This document shows positions 1 through 12,851 of a stretch of DNA of 46,357 nucleotides, piece by piece. The notes under the pieces were generated by a model that searched no databases, was not told the origin of the DNA, and saw only the letters and a program-made list of their open reading frames with translations. Origin of the DNA: Mnemiopsis leidyi. Taxonomy: Eukaryota > Ctenophora > Tentaculata > Lobata > Bolinopsidae. The translations under genes were made by a program, and so were the position numbers. The DNA is taken from the NCBI GenBank assembly GCA_000226015.1, contig JH154313.1, forward strand, positions 313,487 through 359,843, in the 5' to 3' direction. Each line of letters starts with the position of its first letter. Positions within the stretch are counted from its first letter, which is position 1.

Positions 1-184
1 TACTGTACTGTACTGTACTGTACTGTCTGTACTGTACTGTACTGTACTGTACTGTACTGTACTGTACTGTACTGTACTGTACTGTACTGTACTGTACTGT
101 ACTGTACTGTACTGCACTGTACTGTACTGTACTGTACTGTACTGTACTGTACTGTACTGTACTGTACTGTACTGTACTGTACTG
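1..184. repeat. (ACTGT)n pentanucleotide microsatellite
   Basis: A nearly pure 5-bp tandem array runs from the window edge to about 184, with a few single-base variants. It is simple sequence and no gene is seen in it. Confidence 0.97.
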
Positions 185-1273
185 CATTGTACCTGTGTGT
201 TTATATACTGGAACTTCTAACATCCCTACTCACATTCACTATAACATTGAATAAACAGATACAGCTATATTCTCACACTCACTAAAACATTGAATCTACA
301 GCTGTGTGTTGATGCACCATGTTGGTTGTATTGTTTATGCGATCTTGTAATCAAATGAAATATAATGTTCCCTTGCAACTCACGGAGGCGTGAAATCAGA
401 GCCATGTTTAAAGAAATCGGTTTACTTTCCATGCACGTAGCAATTTAATTATGACAGTGTATGTCTGTGCGGCAATATGAGTTGGAGTAATTAAAGTAAT
501 ACCGCAACAAAAAAGCGCCATGGTGGCAATTTGTCCGGTCTTTAATTTAAGATTCCTCTCAAATGAGGAAATTCTCACTCAACCTTTTATTTTTTATGCA
601 AAACTTTCCCGATATTTTGATCTCAGAGGGCCTGGATTCATTTAAGGATTTAAAACATCCAAAACATTTTACGTCAATAGACGTAAGACTATTTAACCAA
701 AACATTTAATACCAATTCTCCGTGAGATTTTGCAATATTCCCAAATAGGATGTCCTCGGGCTGTTGCTAATAGCAGATTAGATGTCAATATCCAGTTCTT
801 TGTAGAGGTTAAAATTCTGTGTTTTAGGAAACATGCACTCCAAATTCTAATGGCAGCTGATTTTACCAGCCAATACACTCTGTTTTTGAGTGACTGCGGT
901 GTACGACGTGCAATGCACGATAAAAATGTCCGCATTTGATAATATGCAATAAATGTTACATGATCCTTAGGATCTTGCTGAATTGCACAGCTTTCGTCTC
1001 GTGAACTTTAAACACTAGGAAATATTTCCTAGTTGTTTACAAGTCCCAAGATGGAAGTACGGTGTTTAACAATGCCCGTTTACCGGTTTAGCCTTATCTG
1101 GTCCCCTGCTACATGGCTTGTAGACAGGGATAAGCCAGTTAAGGGCGGTCTGTGTAGGTTGACACCGTGCTTTCAGCTATACAATGTGTATGGATCATGA
1201 ATGCTGACAATGAGTTATTCATGCCAGGGGCTGTTATATGCTAAATATGATTCTAACACTTTAGAAAATCATT
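185..1273. other. AT-rich non-coding stretch, probably intron of WDR61
   Basis: No exon with plausible splice sites or family similarity is recognised here. The short open frames at 693-935 and 730-939 overlap on opposite strands and resemble no family I know. Because the WDR61 exon at 1547 needs upstream exons, this stretch is probably intron of that gene. Confidence 0.5.
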
Positions 1274-1516
1274 GTTATAACGGTTTAGCGGTTATTAAGG
1301 TTACAACGGTTATAAATTAACTGTAAATTTTACACTACCACACAGGTACACTAAGTTATAACGGTTTAGCGGTTATTACGGTTATAACGGTTATAAGATA
1401 ACTGTAAATTTTACACTACCACACAGGTACACTAAGTTATAACGGTTTAGCGGTTATTACGGTTATAACGGTTATAAGATAACTGTAAAGTTTACACTAC
1501 CACACAGGTACACTAA
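1274..1516 (+). repeat. Three-copy 81-bp tandem repeat
   Basis: Three units begin at 1274, 1355 and 1436, each exactly 81 bp. Copies 2 and 3 are almost identical and copy 1 has a few changes. Each contains several near-copies of an ACGGTTATA-type motif. The array ends about 30 bp before the acceptor of a WDR61 exon, so it lies in the intron close to the splice site. Confidence 0.95.
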
Positions 1517-1546
1517 GTGGACACGGTTCCTATGTTCTCTGTGTAG

Positions 1547-2246
1547 ATTTCTGTCCGGACAACACACACTTCGCAACCAGCTCCAGCGACAGAAAGGTTA
1601 AAGTGTGGGACGCAGGGATGCGGCGCTGCGTCCACACCTTCACAGAGCATACTGATCAGGTACATTGCAGTGTGTGTTACTTGGAGAGTACAATCGTGTA
1701 GACTGTACTTGTTAATGTGTATAGAGTATCCTCAATAAATGTATTTAATTTGTAGTGTTGAAAGTGTTTAAAACTTTACTCATGTTTTAACTACTAAGTG
1801 TATTTAACATGTATTATGTATATTCGGCTAGTTGTGCAATATGGAATGTTGTTTGATGGTTACTATTACTTAAAGCCTAATATTTAGCAGTGTCACAACG
1901 TTGACACATCTTTAATTGAAGTATAAGTAACGTTTAACTGTATAAGAAGTTGCGATGCACACAAATTCCTCCACAATATTACCTCCTTGGCAAGAATCCA
2001 ATTGTAACAACTTTATAACTCTGACTGTATAAGGATTAAACGATTTGCTGAGTTTAATAACTGTAAACTTATGTCTCATACAAAGGAACAGGTTGTCTTA
2101 CTGTTGCTTTATCTTAATCATTAGGTCATATCTAAAACTAACATTGTCTGTTTCAGGTGTGGGGCTTGGCTTACAACGAGAACGGGTCAAAACTCGTCTC
2201 AGTTTCGGATGACAAGACCATTGTTATTTACGAGTGCCCAATTTGA
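1547..2246 (+). CDS. WDR61: WDR61 (Ski8 homologue), last two exons
   Basis: WDR61/SKI8 is a seven-bladed WD40 protein. It acts as a scaffold in the cytoplasmic Ski complex, which feeds mRNA to the exosome, and in the nuclear PAF1 complex. Two exons are visible. Exon 1547-1659 encodes [20 protein letters not shown] followed by an HTFTEHTDQ segment. Exon 2157-2246 encodes [20 protein letters not shown] and ends in IYECPI plus TGA. This matches the C-terminal blade of animal WDR61, which ends in a very similar IYDCPI. The acceptors are GTGTAG and TTTCAG, the donor is CAG|GTACAT, and the junction between the two exons is in phase 0. The first exon starts with two bases of a split codon, so the other exons lie upstream, outside the window or unseen. 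The stop is at 2244-2246. The gene is truncated only by the window edge. Confidence 0.94.
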
Positions 2247-3666
2247 GGGGACTTGGGAGTCATTACTCTTTAACGTGTAAAAACAACGGAAATGGGTGGT
2301 GTTTTGGAGCTTAATTTGTTGAAGATGGAAGGATCGTTGAGCGATGTCAGATGGATTAGAAGCAGAAGTTGTACACAGAATTTTATCTAAGTTATTTGTT
2401 ATTTTTATTACAAGTTTATATATTGTACTGTTACCATGAATCAAATTCTAAAGAAATAATGATATTTGTGTTGTTATTTGTTCTATGCTTTCTGTATTAA
2501 GTAATAAGCAATCCTGATCATGGCTCATGCATGATAGTTGATACATAGATATTTTCTATACGCTCAGGCATCATTTGTGCATGCCATCGATCGTACGATC
2601 AGTTTTAGGCGATAGGTCCTTACGTGGCAGAAATGCGCGCAAAGCGTCTTACAGCTCCGTTCTAACGTAAGGCGCGGTAACTATATTGTAATCCGTTATC
2701 TTCCTCGCAACAGCGAGCTACAATCAAATATAATCAAATTGTAACGCCCATGTTACAATCTACTTGGACAAGGCAGTGGGCACCGAGTTGCTGTATTTGT
2801 CAAATGAAATATACAGGTACCAGGGCTGAGATAATAGGAGGTTTGTTCAGACTGCATGAGGTCGGGAATCCACATGATTCTTACTGGTGGTAGTGACTTG
2901 TTTGTATGATCCACACTGCACACACGTGCCCATATGTTTGCTAGCAGGGAATTTACATTTGTTACAGACAGCAGAGCTATTAATTAGTGACAAGAGAAGC
3001 AAAGCTTCCGTAGTCGTCGATAGAGAAAAACAGATATTGCGTCGTCATAATCTATTGGGGAACAATTTTGTGGTGTATCTAAGTAAATTAGAAGATATGA
3101 TCGGCAATTTTAAAAATTTATCCTTTCAAGGAGAACTGTGGGACAAATTGATGACACGCATGTTTCCTATGCATAAAAATGGAAACGAAATTAAAATTCA
3201 TACAAAAATAGTTCAAGCGCACGTCATCACTCCAACGATCAAACATCTAAATCATAATATCCAAAAACACATCCAAATTTTCTTAATCACAACAAACGGG
3301 GTACTTAATACTTTAAGCTTTGTCTCTTGATTACTACAATAACTATAGAAAGTAAATAAGAATGGGCGTCAGAATTCTTGGGGAGTAGTCTATCGCATGA
3401 CTACTGAATCTCAGAACCTGGCATTTTTAACCGCTAAACATGATGGGAAAAATTGGCGACTTCTTCCCCAGAATTCTCAAGAAGTCCATTCAGTTTCTTG
3501 ATTAAGATTAGAGTAGCTCAAATCTAACGGTCGAAAAGGTAAAGATTTAAATCAATTCTTAGTTATTCAAGAGTAAACACAAAGATAATGGCATTATACT
3601 AAGACCATCTACCAATCAACATGCATTTATGTTAGGTAGCGAAAGAATAGTCTTGCCCTAAATCTG
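2247..3666. other. WDR61 3' flank and intergenic space; one unassigned ORF
   Basis: This lies between the WDR61 stop and the convergent Tec-family stop. It should hold both 3' UTRs, but I see no canonical AATAAA next to either. A 147-codon open frame at 2887-3330 (+) resembles no family I know, is lysine/asparagine-rich like translated AT-rich DNA, and has no clear gene context. I do not call it a gene. Confidence 0.5.
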
Positions 3667-5417
<1,751 letters not shown>

Positions 5418-6285
5418 TTAAACTTACTGATACAGTCATCAGTTAGATAGAGATTATCTTTTTAGCAAGCTCATCAACATACGAGTTTGGACAGACCTCC
5501 GATAAACTGTGAATTTTTTTTCTTGCGAAAAGGAGGAAGTATCTGGTAGATATACTGCTTGGGGCTAAATTTATGAATGAGTTGGAGGAGAGAAACAATA
5601 ACTTTTCCCCACCTCTCTAGATGAACAGCACATTATTGGATATCACGTGTCAGCAGGTTACAAGCTAACGTGGAATCTAGCTCAGGTGATACACTACTCA
5701 GAATCGGGTTTGACTTAACCAACTTAACTAACTGCAATGGGCAGCGAGGTGCAAAGATATATTTTTGCTCGTATATTTCCTGAGTTTTATTGGTATAGTT
5801 CTCCATCATTCATTTTACCAATTCTTGATTTCCAGATTGTAGTCAGTGGTAATTTTTTTTCTTTTAAATTAAACATAAACAGATGGACCAGTTATGGTAG
5901 AGACGAAATAAATGATATTGTTTTGTATCATTCCATTCATATCTTCTGCCAGTCTAGTGACAGGTGCAATACTTTCAACAACTACTACTAATTAAATAAT
6001 TTAAGTGAACGATGGATTACTGAGGCTATTAATATAAGGTACTCTGACCAGGTCCCAAGTCCTGGCGACCATCTTAATGAATATTGATGATCTTTTACTT
6101 TTCATTATAGCCTAAGTCGTATCATTGACTACTAATAATTACCTTTTTTTCAATACTCGCATTCTAACTTTAATGATTGAGGATAAATCAATGCCCAATA
6201 ACTTCGTTAATCTCCCATAGAAATTGTGTCTTCAGTTTTGTTTTGTGTTTGTTCATTTTCCGACGAAATATCACCCATATTTCAG

Positions 6286-7305
6286 GCGAGGACGCTCAGT
6301 TTTACCCAATATCCAAGTTAACTAAACTCACGGCCAGACAGCCAAACTGGCTGGAGATCACACTAGAACACTCATATTGCATTCACAATGTGACAAGGTA
6401 CTTGGTAAATGGATCAAAACAAACGTTTCGCTGTTCTGAAGGAAGATGTGAATGTAACGCCTACAGCTGCCAGGATATATCTTTAAATGTGACTCTTAAA
6501 GGTCATCATCACAACCTTGCTGTCTTCCATAGTGATTTTGATTGTGTAATAGGGGACACTGTACAGCTAGTGGTAGGTAGAAGCAGTACGGTTCAAGAAT
6601 CAAGAGTCTGTTGGACAGTTACAGATCGAAGGAAGTGCCTTTCCAGGTATACAGAACTTTATCTTCACGATACATTTTTATTTGTGACTTGTAAGTTGTT
6701 TGTTGTAAGCTGGGCAGTTATATTTTGATTGATACAACGATCATAATAAAATTCAGTGGATAAGTTAGAGTTTCATATTCTGAAATGTTATGAAAGGAAA
6801 TTAAGGTGGTCAAAACATAAGATGTTTCTAAATTCTATTCAAATTTCAGGGGAGGTAGTGAATATCAAATCACAACAAAAATCGTCGACAAATCCAGCAA
6901 AATATGCCGTAGACGGTGACAAGAACACATGCTCAAAGTCAACGGCAATAGTTGGAGAGACAATGTGGCTGGAAGTAAAACTAGATCAGATATTCTGTAT
7001 ATCCCATATCATGGTATATCAGGGGTCTGGATCTTCACAGTGGGCATGTTCTGGAAGTAGATATTGTGAAGTTGAACAAATTCAATCTAACTCTGCAAGC
7101 AATTCAATCGTTTCTAACAGTCCTAATTGTCCACTATACCATCTAGAAGTTTCAACTGAAAAGACTGGAGCTGTCGGGATATTTCCTAGTAGATCGACAA
7201 GATCAGGGTGCTCTTATGGAGATACTATCACATTTTCCAGACTGAGAAAGATTGGTTGTGGGTATGATATTTTGGTGTGCGAAATTGATATTATGGGAAA
7301 TTTAG
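6286..7305 (+). CDS. Partial gene with two F5/8C (FTP-type) lectin-like domains
   Basis: Two exons encode related galactose-binding-like domains. Exon 6286-6690 (acceptor TTTCAG, donor T|GTAAGT) contains NWLEITLEHSYCIHNV and lacks the usual DG lead-in segment. Exon 6850-7305 (acceptor TTTCAG, donor G|GTAAGC) contains AKYAVDGDKNTCSKS, then MWLEVKLDQIFCISHIMVYQ, and ends near YDILVCEIDIMG. The order AxDG, W(L/W)xVxL and IxxIxVxx is that of fucolectin/tachylectin-4/pentraxin (FTP) or F5/8 type C domains. Both exons are phase 1 at each end, so they are symmetrical and shuffle-ready. The signal-peptide exon was not found upstream. The next possible exon (7704) is a broken copy of module X. This may be an intact short lectin gene with unseen ends or the 5' remnant of an old paralogue of the gene at 8172. 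Confidence 0.72.
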
Positions 7306-7703
7306 GTAAGCTTATGAAATTTTTTATACATTTAATAGAAATGCTTGGAAATGAATCCCACTTATAAACATATTAGTATCATTTATCCTATATTTTTACC
7401 TTAATTAAGCAGTTGGCGATAAACATATCATGGGAATATGTTTCTCGTTAACATTTCAAATGTGCTTTTTACAACAGTTTAGTAAGAATCGTAACCGCTC
7501 TAGACTGTAAAACTTGGAATCCCTTATATGACAGGATTAAGAGTTTTACTGCATTACATTTCTAGGGACACACAATTTGTAACTGGTAAGTGATTTCAGC
7601 ATTTCAATGGAGCATTTTTCATACTGTATTACTGTAAATCTGTTATAAAAAATGCTTGAATAAAATCCTCAGAAGCTCAGATTGTTTCCTTTCATCACCA
7701 CAG

Positions 7704-7886
7704 TTCTGCTCTTCAACAGAATTGACGAAAGGTTACACTTCATCGACAGTTGGTCCTCAACTAATCCGGACTACCAATCAGAAACCATTGATGTATGACA
7801 AAACCTTCTGCAGGGAGCCGCACGTGGAAAGTTGGCCTACTAAACTGTCACTTTCAGACATAAGATATTTCCCAGCATACGAATAG
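7704..7886 (+). pseudogene. Decayed module X exon
   Basis: After a CACCACAG acceptor, the phase-1 frame reads IDSWSSTNPDYQSETIDV and then meets a stop. This resembles the start of module X in the later genes (NWRNFSKTNPLNLTVDM). The frame that would continue the similarity (a C..P....W..KL pattern) is shifted. The similarity is weak and short, so this is only a probable relic of the third domain of the upstream gene. Confidence 0.35.
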
Positions 7887-8171
7887 GAACCTAAAATTAA
7901 GGAAGAAAGTTAGGAAAGGAAGTAATAAGGGATGCCAATATAATTTAACTTCCTGATCATAGTTCAGGTTTGGTTACAGCACAAATCTTGGATTTGTCGG
8001 AATGCCTTTCTGCCTGTTCTGATTGTTCTTTAGTTTATTATTATGCTAATATAACTCATCAGCAGATTACCTGTGCCTAATCTATGTTAAATTTAAAATG
8101 TTTCCCAGAAATTTGTTAACTTCCATACTCTTGTGATAGGATGAGTTCTCTTCCTAATTCTCCAACATAAG

Positions 8172-11100
8172 ATGTTTTTACTGGTTTTATTGACCTGTTC
8201 TCTGTCCTCTCGACTAACAGCAACATACCAGAATGGAGGTTTGCTTGACAGTTTTTTTAAAATCTGAATTTAAACATTTCAGATCAACCACTCTGCGTAA
8301 TTCTTACTTTAAAGGGTAAATACTAGACGACTTAAAACTCTTTTAAATAATCTTTAAGAATAAAAAGTTAACAAAAATCCTTAATCACAAACAATTAATT
8401 TATCGCAGAGTCCCAGGATCTGAGGGAAAGGATAAAAGGAGAGATTATTCCGATATCAGCAGAACAATCAAGAACAAAGTACAGTAGAACAGGAGCAGAG
8501 AAAGCTATAGACGGAGACTTGTCAACCTGGTCCTTTGCTTATCCGGAAAATTCAACCGGTAGAGCCTGGCTGAAAATAAGACTAGCTGAGGTATCCTGCA
8601 TAAGTCAAGTTATAGTCCGCATGCACGACAACCATGCATCACCAGATTTTGTGTGGAATTGCTCTGAGCAGGGGTGCAAATGTGTTGGCTATAATGGCTG
8701 GTGTTCATTATATAACATGTCAGTGAGCACTGAGACTCAAGATGGTTATAGCATATCTGGTGCAAATCCACGTCAGTGCACAAGCGGGAATCTGGTTAAC
8801 TTTGAAGTTGTTGAAAAGATTTGGGGAACGGAGGTCGAGATGCGCTTTTTGGCAACGGAGATCATCATAATTGGAAGTAAAGGTCAATGCCATGTGTGTG
8901 TGTGAATTATGTGTATGTGTGTGTACGTGTATCTGTGTCTGTGTTTGTGTCAAAAAACAATCAAAAAAGCTCTCTAACAGTGCTGATAAAAATTCTTATA
9001 TTTCTTATATTTAGACAGAGAGATCGAGACGAATTACTGGAGAAACTTCTCCAAGACAAATCCTCTTAACCTGACAGTAGACATGGGAGAAGAAGAGACC
9101 TATCTAGTCAGGTTCCCTTGTAGAAACTATATCTGGTTCAAACTCATTCTGTACGGAGACGGAGATGTAAACTCTCATGTGGAGTTGTATCAGAATGACA
9201 AGGAAAATGGTAACATCTACTGCAACAAGGCTGGAGACCAAAGTTGGTTCGGAGGAGAGAAGACGGAATTCGGAATTAACAAATCTTGGGAGTGTGAAGA
9301 TGATGGAGAGAAGACGATCTTAGAGTAAGATAATTGTATTAACACGCCATCATACAACAAGTTTATGCTAGGCTTGCAGAAGTATCGCCACATCTTACCC
9401 TATTCTAAAACGACGTTTAGCAAACAAAAAATACACAAACGGTTTATTCAAACTCTCAATAATCCTCTTCCGAGCAAAATAGGAAGATTTAAGGCTTAGT
9501 ATCAAATGTGGCAAATTGGAAGATTAATACCGTCCTATAGCCGGCCGGCACGAAGCCAATACGAGGGCTACATATATAGCAGGCCAATACCAATCTTTCA
9601 ATATCCCTCAAATGTGAATTGAAATTATAACAGTTCAAATTTATATAGTCGAAATTGGAATCAAATTAAGATTATGTCTAAATATTCCAATTTCCAACCT
9701 CCATATCAGATTCATCTTTCATGAGCAGCAAGAAATAAACACAACACATTGATAAATAATATAGCAAATCAACTCCAGGATTATAAAGACTGCTCAGTAT
9801 GTAAAGCTAAAGAACAGAGGAAACGAACTGTACACTAAAGAATTCAACTCAAGTGACGGGAACTGTTACAAACAAACAAAGAGAATTACTACCCAAGTCT
9901 GGAACTATGGCAGTTTCCTATCTCTTTACCTGCTTTCGGAGAAAGGTTATTGTCGAATATCTTCAATAACTGCATATTTTCCATTTAGTCATAATTTTTC
10001 AAAGAAGGATAGAGAGAAAAATTAATGGATTGTGTCTTTGTTTTTCGCCTACGTTTAAATGAGTGACAAGTGTTCACTGTAATCATTATTCTAGGTACTG
10101 CTTTTATTCTGTTTCATAAGTATGTAGTTAGCATCTTCCAGGTCAACACTGTATCACATTGAACTCAACACTTGATGACTACAATATGATAACTGATCCT
10201 CTCCTACCTGTAAATGATGGAACAAACCTGACACTTTCTTGTAGTGCTGACTATGTAAACCTAGAAAACACAACTTCTACAGCAAAGTGTAGGAACGGAA
10301 CTGTAGTCGCTACAAGTAAACTTCCAAAGTGTGTTAAAGGTGAGGTCTTAACAGTAAGCGAAGAAGATGAAATGTGGTAGACATTTGCCTTGATAATGAT
10401 AGTTAGTTGACATCACAACCTATAACTGCTTTCTACTTTCAGCCCAATGCAAGGAGGAAGATACAAGCTGGTGGAATGACGTCATCATGGCTAATCTAAC
10501 ACTACCACTCCTTCACGGCCAGAAAGTAGAAATATCGGGATGTAGAGCAAGAAGACATGTTATCTTTGGAGAGCGTGTAGTTACGTGCATTGATGGGAAA
10601 TTGGAGTCAGAACCAACGTGTACACAAACAGGTTGGTCATATGATTTTTGATTGTTTCTTATCATGATAAAATTGGGTTACAAACACATAGGGGCTGTGT
10701 TTTTAGCTCAACCTTATTCGTCGCTATATAATAATATGTTGTCACCATAATAAGATGGTCATGGTAATTTTTGAAAAGACGCTTTCACCTTTTAATCAAA
10801 GAAATATACAATCTTATTGTTTCTGTAGTTAAAGAGAATACACCACTGTTAAGAGCTGGTACTAGTGGTAAAATTCATAAACTTCGATATTATAGCACCC
10901 TACAAGTATGGAAAATAGCTATAGGCTTATTGAGTACACAGCGAAACCAGACATCTCGTTACTTGTTATACAAAGGTACTTACGTCCACATTTTACTTCC
11001 TTAGGTTTTATTCTCGCCCGCTACTATCTGCTCAGCAAAATTCTTTCTGCCTAATTCCCCTTTTGTATTTTATCTTCGAAAACCAAACAAAATTTCCATA

Positions 11101-11931
11101 AATCAAGTAATCCATAGCTTAGTTACACTAGACCTAACATTTCCAATTCACAGGGACCTAAACGCATGGTTATCTTTTCTTAGGAATGATAAATTTGGCA
11201 TAAAACTTGGCCTATGATTCCTAAGATTGTATCAGCAATAGCAGCATAATCAAAAAGGTTTTGTGATATTCACTTTTAGCCCACGTTCAAGCGATTATAA
11301 AATCTTTTGATTTTGTGGATTTATGAGGTTAACATGTACTCAAAAGATTTAAACATAATACATGATTCTGACAATCCTCCTTGTATCTGACGATATGTTA
11401 TAATGACTAAAGCATTAAATAAATAAACCAATGCTGGCATATATTGCACACTTCAACTCGTTGTCAATACAATTCAAAATAATTGAATTTAAAGACCATA
11501 TGAATATATAGTTTTCTGAAATACAACAAGAATTGCGCCTGCTTGTTTAGGTATCAGGCGGTTGCTAGGCGGTTTCCATCTCTCCAATTGTAAATCAACC
11601 ACCACAACACTAAAGTAAATAACACATTATTGACACTTCATGCTTCTTTAAGGTTCTTCTCCGATCTTCCTGTCTTCAACTTAACACGTTGGTCATGGTC
11701 CCTCTTATTCCTTGGTGAGCATTTCATCACTCATATTTATTGTCCAAGTGTTTTAGTAATGTTATGATCGTAGTCAAATACTTAAATTTCAATTGATAAT
11801 GCTAAACCGTATGATTTTCTGTAAAATTCTAAGAAATATCCCCAGGCTCCAGCTTCATTTTAACAATTCTTCTCTGTCTAGGTCAGGACCACTCAGAGCA
11901 GCTAAACAACAGCCGCTGCTTGATCGTCTAA
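8172..11931 (+). CDS. Secreted/type I membrane protein: signal peptide, FTP lectin domain, module X, two sushi-like modules, TM
   Basis: Nine exons give an open 576-aa model: 8172-8238, 8409-8876, 9015-9324, 9779-9945, 10142-10339, 10443-10631, 10829-10975, 11616-11714 and 11846-11931. Exon 1 is a signal peptide (MFLLVLLTCSLSSRLTA). Exon 2 is an FTP/F5-8C-like domain with AEKAIDGDLSTW and AWLKIRLAEVSCISQVIV. Exons 3-4 are an unrecognised module X, with YLVRFPCRNYIWFKL and NGNIYCNKAGDQSW. Exons 5-6 are short four-Cys modules resembling sushi/CCP. Exon 7 is a linker. Exons 8-9 together form a hydrophobic helix (WSWSLLFL joined to GSSFILTILLCL) and a 16-residue tail. All junctions are phase 1 except the one inside module X (phase 2). 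Exon 8's acceptor is weak, so the membrane anchor is less sure than exons 1-6. There are many N-glycosylation sequons. Stop 11929-11931; AATAAA at 12188 and 12207. Ligand unknown. Confidence 0.75.
11522..11592 (-). repeat. Fragment of the 14.8-15.8 kb repeat element
   Basis: Read on the minus strand, this stretch matches the right end of the insertion at 14776-15803: TTGGAGAGATGG..., then CCGCCT..., then GGCGCAATT.TTGTTG. It is therefore a dispersed repeat end, and it lies just before the proposed exon 8 of the gene at 8172-11931. Confidence 0.55.
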
Positions 11932-12851
11932 TCGTGGACATTATGATTGAGTGATTGACATTATTTAAATATCAGTGTTTTTGTGTTATGAGTTATGACC
12001 TCCCTCTTTTATATTGAGGAATAGTGGGCTTTGTTAGTTTTATTAAGTTATTACTTATAAGTGATATAATATAATTACAGATTCAAAGCTGTAGTTTTTG
12101 ACTGTATTGACTGCCAATGCCGACTTAATGAGATTGAAATTCAACATAAATGACGTATCCATGATCAGTTCCAATTCAATTACACCAAATAAACCACAAC
12201 CATTAAAATAAACTAGCCCTTGAATTGATGTTTCGAGAATATATATACTGGAACATATATACTGGAACGAATCAAATTGTCTCTTGGCCAGGGGGAGCCT
12301 TAAAAGTTAGACCAAGAGTCAATTCAAATAAACTTTTTGAGAAGAAACTTTTGGTCTCTGAGCCAACCCCGTTTACGTTTATTTTTAAGTTACTGCGGTC
12401 TGCGTACGCCTAGCCTTGCTTGATTGAATGAAGATTGTGATAAGTTTACATTTGAAGCTCTGAAAAGAAATACTGTACTATTTAAGGATTTTGGATTTCA
12501 AATTTCCAAAGGATGACAGTTACTAACGCTCTGGCCTCTGACATTGAAAACAATCAAAGAAAAAAAATTTACTGTTTACAGATGAGCTGAAACATGCGAC
12601 CCCTAGAGTCAAGACTACATGTTTCATGAGAATGAACAAAAATACGCAGAACACAGACTACCATGCTGAGAAATAAATCTTGTCGACTAAATTTTGTTTT
12701 TCTTTCAATTTTCTGGAAGTAGGTCATTTTTCATTTTGTTTTTTCGATAATGGTTGGATGACTTGATTATATCTTCATGTCTTAAAATTATTCACTTCGC
12801 TACTTTGGTACACTTTTTATAGGATGTGCACAATGGGACCTCCAAAGTAAG

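Noticed and set aside
2887-3330. 147-codon ORF on the plus strand
   Set aside because: No similarity recognised and no promoter or splice context; composition is typical of chance frames in AT-rich DNA.
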